64,000 bases of DNA, from the NCBI GenBank assembly GCA_965224095.1, contig OZ245039.1:3596001-3660000 (forward strand), read 5' to 3'. Positions 28,346 to 37,300 of this stretch are shown one piece after another (the first letter of the stretch is position 1; the number at the start of each line of letters is the position of its first letter). The translations under genes and the position numbers were made by a program. This stretch comes from JBPEWY01 sp965224095. Its GTDB lineage: Bacteria; Bacteroidota; Bacteroidia; Flavobacteriales; Flavobacteriaceae. The notes beneath the pieces are model-generated. The model did no database searches. It saw only the letters and a program-made list of their open reading frames with translations, and was not told the DNA's origin.

Positions 28346-28803
28346 TTTATTTTAAAATGGTTTTTCTTGTGATTATATATTTTTTTACTGGAAATAAGTT
28401 CATTTATACACTCTGCTACATCGTAAAAACTTTTCAACTGCTCTTCCGACATATGCTTTCTGACGGCTTCATTAAAAAGAAGTACCCGGGTTCTGGAATA
28501 CTCTCTTTTTTCCCTGCCGAAATCTGTGAGATGTATAAGCACACTCCTACCATCTTCGGGATTGGGTTTTCTTTCAATAAGGCCCTTTTCCTCCATAGTT
28601 TTCAGAATACGGGACAAACTAGTAGCTTCCATTCCCATTTTTGGCCCCAATGCGGTAGACGGAGTGCCGACTTCCGGATCGATACTTAAAAGGGTAAAGC
28701 CGGTTGCCATGGTACTGCCGAATTTAGCAGCTTCCTCGTTATACATTTTCTGAACAGCAAGCCAGGTGGTACGTAATACGTAATCGATTGTTTTGTCTTT
28801 CAT
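28342..28803 (-). CDS. MarR family regulator of the fad operon
   Basis: A 153-residue winged-helix regulator. The MarR core is clear: TPSTALGPKMGMEATSLSRILKTMEEKGLIERKPNPEDGRSVLIHLTDFGREKRE, comprising recognition helix and wing with the DGRS turn. It is first in the operon and its start codon lies 30 bases from a 26-bp palindrome, which suggests negative autoregulation relieved by an acyl-CoA or fatty acid. That ligand is inferred from context. Confidence 0.93.
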   Translation of the reverse strand: MKDKTIDYVLRTTWLAVQKMYNEEAAKFGSTMATGFTLLSIDPEVGTPSTALGPKMGMEATSLSRILKTMEEKGLIERKPNPEDGRSVLIHLTDFGREKREYSRTRVLLFNEAVRKHMSEEQLKSFYDVAECINELISSKKIYNHKKNHFKIK

Positions 28804-28819
28804 CTTCCAAAATGAAGTC

Positions 28820-28827
28820 CAAATATA
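28820..28827 (-). promoter_or_regulatory. -7 box (TATATTTG) of the marR-fadNAE promoter
   Basis: TATATTTG on the minus strand is a perfect TAnnTTTG. The place where a -33 element would sit is inside the adjacent palindrome (28833-28858), so a protein bound there would block RNA polymerase. Confidence 0.7.
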
Positions 28828-28832
28828 CTAAA

Positions 28833-28858
28833 AATTTATTATGCGTGCATAATAAATT
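28833..28858. promoter_or_regulatory. Probable MarR operator, 26-bp palindrome
   Basis: Two 12-base arms, AATTTATTATGC and GCATAATAAATT, are perfect inverted copies separated by GT. The site begins 30 bases upstream of the marR start and overlaps the promoter. Size and symmetry fit a MarR dimer site. I see no second copy at fadD. Confidence 0.8.
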
Positions 28859-28894
28859 GATAAAAAAGTTTGTCGATAAACCCGGGAAAATTAA

Positions 28895-30682
28895 TTAAGC
28901 TTCGGGATGGTATATCTTATTGTAAAGGTCTTTGTAGATTTCCTTAATAACCTTTCGCTTTAATTTCATGGTAGGAGTGAGGTGACCGGTATCGATACCC
29001 CAAATATCCGGAGTAAGTTCAAAACGTTTAATTTTTTCCCATTTCCCAAACTTTTCATTACAGGTATCTACTTCCCTTTGAATTCGTTTGATAATTTTTT
29101 CGGATGAGGCGATGGTTTCATTGTCTTTCGGAATGCTTTTACCTTTCCGATCAATCCAATCTTTTATAAATTCAAAATTGGGCTGAATAAGTGCAGCCGG
29201 CATTTTTTCTCCTTCTCCGACAACCATTACCTGTTCTATAAACCGGGATTGTTTTAATTGATTTTCAATAAGGGCAGGGGCAACGTATTTCCCTCCGGAA
29301 GTTTTAAACATTTCCTTTTTCCGATCGGTAATTTTTAAAAAACCATCGGTATCAATTTCACCGATATCGCCGGTATGAAAATAATCGCCGGACATAACTT
29401 CTTTCGTTCTATCCGGATCTTTGTAATACCCCTGCATAACATTCGGGCCTTTACAAAGAATTTCCCCATCTTCAGCGATTTTTATGTCCACATTGTCAAT
29501 AACTCTACCTACCGTTCCGATTTTAAAACCGCCATTTCTTTGATCATTTACTGAAATAACAGGCGATGTTTCAGTTAGCCCGTAACCTTCCATAATAGGA
29601 ATCCCTGCTGCGGCAAAAACACGGGTGAGCCTGGCCTGCAAAGGAGCACTACCGGAAACCATCAAACTAAGATTTCCCCCAAGTCCTTCCTTCCATTTGC
29701 TGAATATAAGTTTCCTCGCTATTTTAAGGCGTTGCTCATACCACCATCCATTGGCGCCATACGGTTCGTATTTAAGCCCTAATTCAATTGCCCAGTAAAA
29801 TAATTTCTTCTTAATACCGGACAGGTCCTCTCCCCGGGCATATATTTTATCATATACCTTTTCGTAAAGCCGGGGAACAGCTGTCATTACATGTGGTTTT
29901 ACTTCTTTCAAATTATCGCTTATCTTTTCAATAGACTCGGCAAAGAAAATTTCAATACCACAGTATTGATACAGATAAAGGATCATTCTTTCAAAAACAT
30001 GACATACGGGAAGAAAACTCAGCGATCGAGCTTCTCCGTGATGCAGGGGAACCCGCTTTTCACTGTCAATTACATTAGAAACCAGGTTGTTGTGAGAAAG
30101 CATAACGCCCTTAGGAGTTCCCGTAGTTCCCGAAGTATATATAAGTGTAGCCAGATCGGATGGCTTTACCGCTTTTTTTCTTTCCTCCACTTCGTGCTGC
30201 AAGGAAATATCGGCTCCTGCTTTTAGCAGGTCACTCCAGTGATTTTCCCCTTTTATCTCATCAAAAGTGTATACCCCTTTTAGTTGCGTTTGCTTCTTAA
30301 TACCATTCAGTTTTTCCAGGACCGTAGTATCCGATACAAAACAGTAAATTGCTTCAGAATGGTTGAGAATATATTTATAGTCTTCACTGGAAATAGTTGG
30401 ATAAATCGGGACGTTCTGCGCACCGGTTTGAAGAATACCTATGTCCATTACATTCCATTCCGTTCGGTTAGTCGTGGAAATCACTGCAATCTTGTCGTTA
30501 GGTTTAACACCCATTTTTAATAAAGCTCTACTTATTGCATTGGCCTGGTCAATGTATTCCCGGGTTGAAATAGAAACCCATTCCCCATCGTATTTTGTAG
30601 TCAGCGACTTATTTAAATTGTATTTTTCTAATTGATAATAGGGAAAATCAAATAAACGTGTAATTTCTATAGCCATATTCAT
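28895..30682 (-). CDS. fadD: Long-chain fatty-acid--CoA ligase (AMP-forming)
   Basis: A ligase of about 595 residues that activates fatty acids to acyl-CoA with ATP, feeding the downstream operon. Motifs are the P-loop TLIYTSGTTGTPKGVMLSHNN, GYGLTETSPVIS, the A8 region GDYFHTGDIGEIDTDGFLKITDRKKEMFKTSGGKYV, and a TPTMKLKRKV end carrying the catalytic lysine region. A longer frame reaches 30730 but would run through a TTTG-N18-TATACTTTG promoter (30701-30731). Starts at 30682 or 30676 (MAIEITRLFDF) are therefore better. A 91-bp gap separates it from marR. Confidence 0.93.
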   Translation of the reverse strand: MNMAIEITRLFDFPYYQLEKYNLNKSLTTKYDGEWVSISTREYIDQANAISRALLKMGVKPNDKIAVISTTNRTEWNVMDIGILQTGAQNVPIYPTISSEDYKYILNHSEAIYCFVSDTTVLEKLNGIKKQTQLKGVYTFDEIKGENHWSDLLKAGADISLQHEVEERKKAVKPSDLATLIYTSGTTGTPKGVMLSHNNLVSNVIDSEKRVPLHHGEARSLSFLPVCHVFERMILYLYQYCGIEIFFAESIEKISDNLKEVKPHVMTAVPRLYEKVYDKIYARGEDLSGIKKKLFYWAIELGLKYEPYGANGWWYEQRLKIARKLIFSKWKEGLGGNLSLMVSGSAPLQARLTRVFAAAGIPIMEGYGLTETSPVISVNDQRNGGFKIGTVGRVIDNVDIKIAEDGEILCKGPNVMQGYYKDPDRTKEVMSGDYFHTGDIGEIDTDGFLKITDRKKEMFKTSGGKYVAPALIENQLKQSRFIEQVMVVGEGEKMPAALIQPNFEFIKDWIDRKGKSIPKDNETIASSEKIIKRIQREVDTCNEKFGKWEKIKRFELTPDIWGIDTGHLTPTMKLKRKVIKEIYKDLYNKIYHPEA

Positions 30683-30700
30683 TGTATTGCAGCAGTGATG

Positions 30701-30731
30701 CAAAGTATAAAAATTAAAAGGATTTAACAAA
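30701..30731 (-). promoter_or_regulatory. Predicted promoter of fadD
   Basis: The minus strand reads TTTG, 18 bases, then TATACTTTG, a -7 box with one extra base relative to TAnnTTTG. It overlaps the 5' end of the longest fadD frame and so argues for the shorter start. Confidence 0.45.
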
Positions 30732-30868
30732 CACGGAAACCATAGCTAACCGGATTGATGTATTCCCGGAAATTGCCGTGTTTGCGAAATGTTGCAATTA
30801 ACCATATACCCGGCAATGCACAGTGATGAACAGCCCAATACAGTTAGTTGAAGGGGATGTAAGATACC

Positions 30869-31534
30869 CTATTTTTTGTCTGAATGTTTTTTATGAGCAC
30901 CTGCCAGGCATCTGACACTTTTGGGAATATCTATTTTCATTTTCATTTTAGGATCGGGTATGGGGTCTCCGAATGTTTTAACTATAGGGAGTACTCCGGC
31001 CCATATGGGTAAGTCATAATCCGCCACATTATCAACAGTATTTCCGGTTCTGATTTTAGCGGAACATTCTTCCAGGCCAATTCGAATCACTTTGGTGGCC
31101 TTTAATTCGTTTAAACCGGGAGCTCTAACTTCTTCCCACCGGTGAGGTATCAGGTGGTCTGAAATAACCTTCAGTGCTTGCGTTTTATGTTTTTCACGCA
31201 CCAGTTCTCCCTGACCAAAAACAACAACCGATTCGTAGTTTAAGGTATGGTGAAATGTCGAACGAGCGAGTACCAGACCGGATACATTTGAAACGGATAC
31301 ACACAGTGTAACACCTTTTTCCAGTTGTTTTATTAACCTGCTAACCGATGCTCCGTGAATATAAAGCTCGTTTCCCTTTCGTCCGTACATCATGGGTATC
31401 ACCAGGGGAGCATTGTTATGTATTATACCTACATGGCACAAAAAATTACAATCTAATACCTTATAAATACTTTCCCTTTCGTATACAGCTCTTTTAGGTG
31501 TTCTCTTAATTCGTGTTCTTTGCGATTTGGCCAT
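30869..31534 (-). CDS. Pyridoxamine 5'-phosphate oxidase-like flavin-fold protein
   Basis: A 221-residue cytoplasmic protein with the split-barrel flavin-binding fold. Seen are LDCNFLCHVGIIHNNAPLVIPMMYGRKGNELYIHGASVSRLIKQLEKGVTLCVSVSNVSGLVLARSTFHHTLNYESVVVFGQGELV, typical of the family that degrades or senses small molecules using FMN or F420. It is not the vitamin B6 enzyme PdxH itself. It starts 12 bp after the end-to-end pair of DUF1579-like genes and may share their transcript. Confidence 0.87.
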   Translation of the reverse strand: MAKSQRTRIKRTPKRAVYERESIYKVLDCNFLCHVGIIHNNAPLVIPMMYGRKGNELYIHGASVSRLIKQLEKGVTLCVSVSNVSGLVLARSTFHHTLNYESVVVFGQGELVREKHKTQALKVISDHLIPHRWEEVRAPGLNELKATKVIRIGLEECSAKIRTGNTVDNVADYDLPIWAGVLPIVKTFGDPIPDPKMKMKIDIPKSVRCLAGAHKKHSDKK

Positions 31535-31546
31535 CGTCAGTATATT

Positions 31547-32188
31547 TTATCTGACGGCACAATCATTGTAAGCCAGCAAAGCCTCCCTCTGGGCACTGAT
31601 CCTGCTGATAACTTTTCGGTTTCCGATACTATCAATCACTTCGTATTTCCATTTAAACGAGTTTGTTTTTATCTCGTAAAAGGTTACCATCCAGGTATCG
31701 GTTCCATCGTGCATATGTATCTCATTATCTTTATAGGTAGCCTGAAATTTAGGAGATATTTTATGGGGACGTGAGTTAAGAACCACAATTTCCCACAGTG
31801 TCGTTTTGGGATTATAAATAAAAATTCCTGTGGCAAAGTATTCTTTAGTGGGCGGATTAGGAGAAGTGTCTTCCTGCCACCACTGATTAAGTACGGCATG
31901 TCCCCCGAGAACATATTCCCATTTCCAGGTGGCATTGTTCTTATACCAGGTGTATGAACCGTCTGGAGCTTTAACAAGATCTTCAGAGATACACTTCCAT
32001 AAACCAGAAAGTTGTCCGAATTGCCTGGTTTGTTCAGGAGCTTTTGGATTTAAACCCACATTTTCCGGATAGGTTTGCTCAACTTTTTCTTTTATTTTTC
32101 TTACCCGATTATCAGAACAGGAAAGGATTAAGGTAAAGAAACAGCAAATAACCAGCGGTGTCGTAATTTTAAACGTTCCTTTTTTCAT
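31547..32188 (-). CDS. DUF1579-like lipoprotein
   Basis: A 213-residue protein with a lipoprotein signal (LILSC, Cys24). The mature part is a lipocalin-like DUF1579-type domain: FGQLSGLWKCISEDL..., YVLGGHAVLNQWWQED, IFIYNPKTTLWEIVVLNS, ending in a strand-rich segment. The next gene upstream carries a second domain of the same type, so the pair may have arisen by duplication. Function unknown; a ligand-binding role is a guess from fold only. Confidence 0.7.
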   Translation of the reverse strand: MKKGTFKITTPLVICCFFTLILSCSDNRVRKIKEKVEQTYPENVGLNPKAPEQTRQFGQLSGLWKCISEDLVKAPDGSYTWYKNNATWKWEYVLGGHAVLNQWWQEDTSPNPPTKEYFATGIFIYNPKTTLWEIVVLNSRPHKISPKFQATYKDNEIHMHDGTDTWMVTFYEIKTNSFKWKYEVIDSIGNRKVISRISAQREALLAYNDCAVR

Positions 32189-32196
32189 CGTTTATG

Positions 32197-33402
32197 TTAT
32201 ATTCTTTTAAATGTCATTATCCAGTTAATTTCCCAATCTTCCTGTGCATCATCGTAATATGCCTGATCCCAATAGGCTTCATTCTCGTTGATCTTTTTCC
32301 ATGTAAATTTTATTTTCACTTTTTTGCCTTTATGCATTTCCTCACCGTAAAAAATTCCAATATTATCTTTAAAGGTTCCTTTGGTTTGATAAGTAACACC
32401 TAAATCCAGATTCCAGTCATCTACCCAGTATAAACTCCATTCCTTTGTTTTCGGGTTGTATGTTCGTATGGTATTTCCGCGATATATTTTTCCGTCTCGC
32501 GAAGTCATTCTAAAATCGTCCATATTTCCAAAGCCACCGAGGATTTTCCAGCATTTGCTATAGGCTTTGCTTTCTCGCCACTCATTGTTATTACTAAGTC
32601 GTTCTTTCAAAATTTTATTGGTTATTTCCCATTCGCCGATAAGAAAGTCGAAATCGGATGGTGCCCCTTCAAATTGCGCTGCCGATTCCTGTTTTTTCTT
32701 CATAGATGGCGGTGTAAGGTTTTTAAGCCAGGGATCTATCCAGTGTTCATTCCAATAGGTAATGGCGGCCGGACTGCGGCGGGATATTTTGGAAAATTCC
32801 CGCTTTGCCTGTTTTAATAAAGCAACACTGGCCATGACATTGCCAAGGTTAGTCCGTAAATTCATATTGGGAGATGTAGCCGACAGCACCCATAATACCG
32901 GATTGCCGGGATACAGTTTTAAACCTGCATTGAGAGATTCTCTGGATTTGTTTTTTAACTCCTTGGCTTTTTCTTCCGATACTTCCCGATAGCTTTTTAA
33001 TGTGTAGATGAGTGTTTGCAGTCCGTGAAAATAAGAAAGCGTAGTACTATCGGCTTGCTGCCCTACAGCTTGCCGGGCTTTGTTAAAGTATTGCTGCGCC
33101 TTGTCCAGATAAGCAGATTCGTTTTTATCGGCATTCGATATTTGTGTGGCTATATAGGATGCCCAGTAAGGAGCTAGCCAATTATTCGGATTCTTATCGG
33201 AAAATTCGCCGAGAAGGGTTACCGCCTTTTTGGGTTCGTCATCATGATCCCATTTCCAGTATAAACCAACGGCTTTTTCGATTTCCTGTATTTGAGACTC
33301 CGGTATATCTTCATAAGCCTTTAAATTTTCCTGAGAAGAGGAATAAAAGAAACTAAAAAGTAATACGAGAAGGCCTGCCTTCTTAAACCTTGTTTTTTTC
33401 AT
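32197..33402 (-). CDS. Secreted TPR-like protein with C-terminal DUF1579-like domain
   Basis: A 401-residue protein with a signal peptide (FSFFYSSSQ). Residues about 30-235 are helical and repeat-like (EKAVGLYWKWDHDDEPKKAVTLLGEF, YLDKAQQYFNKARQAV). Residues about 245-401 are a lipocalin-like domain, FDFLIGEWEITNKIL...KCWKILGGFGNMDDF...IRTYNPKTKEWSLYWVDDW, close in pattern to the protein encoded 8 bp downstream. The shared GEW/GLW, LGG and YNPKTxxW motifs support a common origin. The function is unknown. Confidence 0.72.
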   Translation of the reverse strand: MKKTRFKKAGLLVLLFSFFYSSSQENLKAYEDIPESQIQEIEKAVGLYWKWDHDDEPKKAVTLLGEFSDKNPNNWLAPYWASYIATQISNADKNESAYLDKAQQYFNKARQAVGQQADSTTLSYFHGLQTLIYTLKSYREVSEEKAKELKNKSRESLNAGLKLYPGNPVLWVLSATSPNMNLRTNLGNVMASVALLKQAKREFSKISRRSPAAITYWNEHWIDPWLKNLTPPSMKKKQESAAQFEGAPSDFDFLIGEWEITNKILKERLSNNNEWRESKAYSKCWKILGGFGNMDDFRMTSRDGKIYRGNTIRTYNPKTKEWSLYWVDDWNLDLGVTYQTKGTFKDNIGIFYGEEMHKGKKVKIKFTWKKINENEAYWDQAYYDDAQEDWEINWIMTFKRI

Positions 33403-33517
33403 AATGCGATTTCTTTGTTCGGTATAAATAATTATTCCGTACCAAAGTAAATCTTAGAAAGAAAGAAAAATTGTAAAAAACGCTTCCCGGTTTAAAAGGA
33501 AAGAAAAGAATTTGTCT

Positions 33518-34312
33518 TTATAAAAGGGCGTATTCCGTATTTTGTACGCGCCTCCCGGGGGAGGTTCCAAGTAAGGTTTGGTAATCTTTTATAAAATGCG
33601 ACTGATCTGCATAACCAAACTCGTAAGCCAATTGGGTCAGGGAAAGATGATCGCTATTATTCAGGAAGCTTTCAACGGCATTTAAACGTATTACTTTTTG
33701 AAATTCTTTGGGGCTCATTCCCACTTCTTTTTTAAATCGCTTTCTGAATTGTGAAAGACTGAGGTTAGTTTTGGGAGCCAGCTCCTGGATTTTTAATACA
33801 CCGTTTGCGTTAAGAATATATTGAACACCGGATTCTATGGGCGAAGAAGGAAATTCTCTGAAAAGATTAACCAGGAAGTTTTCAATAATATCACATTTCT
33901 CTTCATGGGAGTTTGCCATAAATATAGATTCTATTAATTCTTTACCCTGTATTCCCCAGATGACATCCGGAGTGAAAAGTCCGTTTTTAAAATCGGCAAT
34001 AGAATCTCGAAAAAAATGCATATACTTACCTGGCCTGAACAAAACCGCAAACATTTCGGTTTTTGAACAAACCTCAAGATCGTAACCTTTGTTATAAGGG
34101 CCGGCCAAAAAAGAACAAGGCCTTTTTTCCCATCCGGATGTAAAAGAAGTTTTATGGTGCACAATATCGTCAAACTGAAAAAACAGCTGTAATTTACCCA
34201 GGGGCAGCAGTTTGCAATGCACGGGTTTGTCAAACTTATAAATAACAAAATCTTCTATGTAGTTATATAAGATCTTAGGACGAAAACGTATTTCTGTGAG
34301 ACCTTCTACCAT
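33518..34312 (-). CDS. AraC family transcriptional regulator (DUF6597-type N-terminus)
   Basis: A 264-residue regulator. The N-terminal part (about 1-150) is of the kind found in flavobacterial AraC proteins (LPLGKLQLFFQFDD, AVLFRPGKYMHFF). The C-terminal HTH pair is IQELAPKTNLSLSQFRKRFKKEVGMSPKEF and LTQLAYEFGYADQSHFIKDYQTLLGTSP. An imperfect dyad, AACTGAC / GTTAGTT, just upstream of its start could be an autoregulatory site. The effector is unknown. Confidence 0.88.
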   Translation of the reverse strand: MVEGLTEIRFRPKILYNYIEDFVIYKFDKPVHCKLLPLGKLQLFFQFDDIVHHKTSFTSGWEKRPCSFLAGPYNKGYDLEVCSKTEMFAVLFRPGKYMHFFRDSIADFKNGLFTPDVIWGIQGKELIESIFMANSHEEKCDIIENFLVNLFREFPSSPIESGVQYILNANGVLKIQELAPKTNLSLSQFRKRFKKEVGMSPKEFQKVIRLNAVESFLNNSDHLSLTQLAYEFGYADQSHFIKDYQTLLGTSPGRRVQNTEYALL

Positions 34313-34390
34313 GAAAAACTAACTTTTGTCAGTTCTAAATTACTGGTTCATGTAATAAGAAAAGGGTGTTTTCACAAAAAAATAACATTT

Positions 34391-37300
34391 TTACACGGTT
34401 TTTGTAGATTTTTCAATCCATTTTCGCGCATTTACAAAAGCTTCCAGCCACGGAGATACCCCGTCTTTTCTTCCTTCCGGATAATGTGCCCAGTTCCATT
34501 GAAAAGTAGAACGTTCTATATGAGGCATGGTTACCAAATGCCTTCCCGATTTATCACACATCATAGCGGTATTATAGTCAGATCCGTTTGGATTATGCGG
34601 ATACTGCTCGTATCCGTATTTGGCAACGATGTGATAGTTATTTTCACTTAACGGAAGATTGAATTTACCCTCTCCATGCGAAATCCAAACACCCAGTTTG
34701 CTTCCTGCCAGAGAGGATAACATTACAGAATTGTTTTCCTGGATTTTTACGGAGGTGAATGCGCTTTCGTGTTTTCCGGAATCGTTATACGTAAGCTTGC
34801 CGTGAACACTGTGTTCCGGGTTAATCAGTTCGAGTTCCATCCATAACTGGCACCCGTTACAAATTCCAACAGAAAGTGTATCATCGCGTTCAAAGAACTT
34901 TTTTAAAGCTGTATTTGCTTTTTCATTATACTTAAAAGCCCCGGCCCATCCCTTGGCAGAACCCAATACATCCGAATTGCTGAATCCCCCGACGGCTCCG
35001 AGGAATTGTATGTCTTCCAGCGTTTCTCTTCCGGAGATCAAATCGGTCATATGCACATCTTTTACATCAAAACCGGCGAGGTACATGGCATTGGCCATCT
35101 CCCGTTCCGAATTACTACCCTTTTCTCTGAGTACTGCTGCTTTAGGTCTTGGCAGATCAGTATTGATCGCCGGAAGCTTTCCGGTGAAATGAGAAGGAAA
35201 GCGATAGTGCAGAGGTTGTTTTTTATAATTTTGAAAACGACTTTTAGCCAACCCGTTAGCCGTTTGTTTTTCGTCTAACAAATACGAAGTTTTGTACCAT
35301 ACATCCCGCCACTCCGAAACTGATAATTCAAATTCACCATCACCATTTTTAATATGTAACTTATCGGATTCCGTAACGGACCCAATGGGAAAGAAGGAAA
35401 TGTTTTTTTCGTTGAAAACAGACTCTACCGAATCATCAATGGCCTGAAATACAATACCGGCATTTTCCGAGAATAATAATTTAATACTATCATTTTCTTT
35501 AAGTTCAGAAAGATCCAGGTTAGCACCGACATTTACCGAAGGGAAGCACATTTCCAGCAAGGTGGTGATTAATCCCCCTGAAGCCACATCATGACCAGCA
35601 ACAATTTTTCCTTTTCCAATTAATTCCTGAATTGTATTAAAGGTTTTTTTAAATTCCGAGGCATTGATTACAGTGGGAGTTTTGCCACCTATTTTATTTA
35701 CAATCTGAGCAAACGAACTTCCTCCCAGTTTAAAACTATCCTGAGAAAGATTGATATAATATATCCGGCCCTTACCGGGTTTTAAAACGGGCTCGATTAC
35801 TTGGGTAATATCATTACAGTTTCCGGCAGCAGAAATAACCACGGTTCCCGGAGCTATGACTTCCTGATCCGGGTATTTTTGTTTCATAGACAGAGAGTCT
35901 TTTCCCGTTGGTACATTGATTCCCAGATGGATGGCAAATTCAGAAACGGCTTTGACCGCTTTATAAAGTCTGGCATCTTCTCCTTCATTTTTACAGGGCC
36001 ACATCCAGTTTGCAGATAGAGATACGGATTGTAAACCATTTTTTAAGGGGGCCCATACCATATTGGTCAGAGCTTCGGCGATAGCATTTCTACTTCCGGC
36101 AACAGGGTCGATTAAACCGGAGACAGGTGCATGACCAATGGTTGTGGCAATTCCTTCTTTACCCTTATAATCCAGTGCCATAACACCCACATTATTCAGG
36201 GGTAGCTGTAAAGACCCCGTACATTGCTGAACCGCTACCTTTCCTCCAACGCACCGGTCTACTTTATTGGTAAGCCAGTCTTTACATGCCACTGCTTCCA
36301 GTTGCAGTACTTGTTCCAGATAAGTATTAAAAAATTCTGTGGAATAGTGAACCTCCTGATAGTTTCTTATTACAGTACTGTCGGTCATAACAGTTTTTGG
36401 GGAACTTCCAAACATATCGTCCAGCGCCATATCCATGGGCGTATTACCTTTGGTTTCAGACCGGAATGAAAACCGGTGATCGTTTGTTACTTCTCCAACG
36501 GTATATATGGGCGAACGTTCCCGTTGGGCAATCTTATCAAGGATATCGAGATGTTTTTCGGCAATAACCAGTCCCATTCGTTCCTGCGATTCATTTCCGA
36601 TAATTTCTTTATCGGACAAAGTAGGGTCGCCAATAGGGAGTTTATCAAGGTCGATGGCTCCCCCCGTTTCCTCCACAAGTTCCGAGAGGCAGTTTAAATG
36701 CCCTCCGGCACCGTGATCGTGAATGGAAACGATATAATTTTCATCATTTTCCACCATCCCGCGCACCGCATTTGCTGCACGCTTTTGCATTTCAGGATTG
36801 GAACGTTGCACAGCATTGAGTTCTATGCCCGTGGAAAACTCACCGGTATCGGCAGAAGAAACGGCTGCACCACCCATTCCAATTCGGTAATTATCGCCTC
36901 CCAGGATAACAATTTTATCACCCGTTTTCGGAGTACTTTTAATAGCTTGATTTGCTTTTCCGTAGCCAATACCACCCGCTTGCATGATTACCTTATCAAA
37001 GCCCAGCTGTCGTCCTTCCTCTGTGTGCTCAAAGGTTAATACAGATCCGCAAATAAGGGGCTGTCCGAATTTATTGCCAAAATCGGAAGCTCCATTTGAA
37101 GCCTTGATAAGAATATCAACAGGAGTTTGGTACAACCACGGTCTCTCGTCCATCGCACTCTCCCAGGGCCTGTTTTTTTCCAGTCGGGAATACGATGTCA
37201 TATATACGGCGGTTCCGGCCAGAGGGATAGCACCTTTTCCTCCTGCAAGCCGATCTCTTATTTCTCCTCCGGAACCGGTTGCAGCACCATTAAACGGTTC

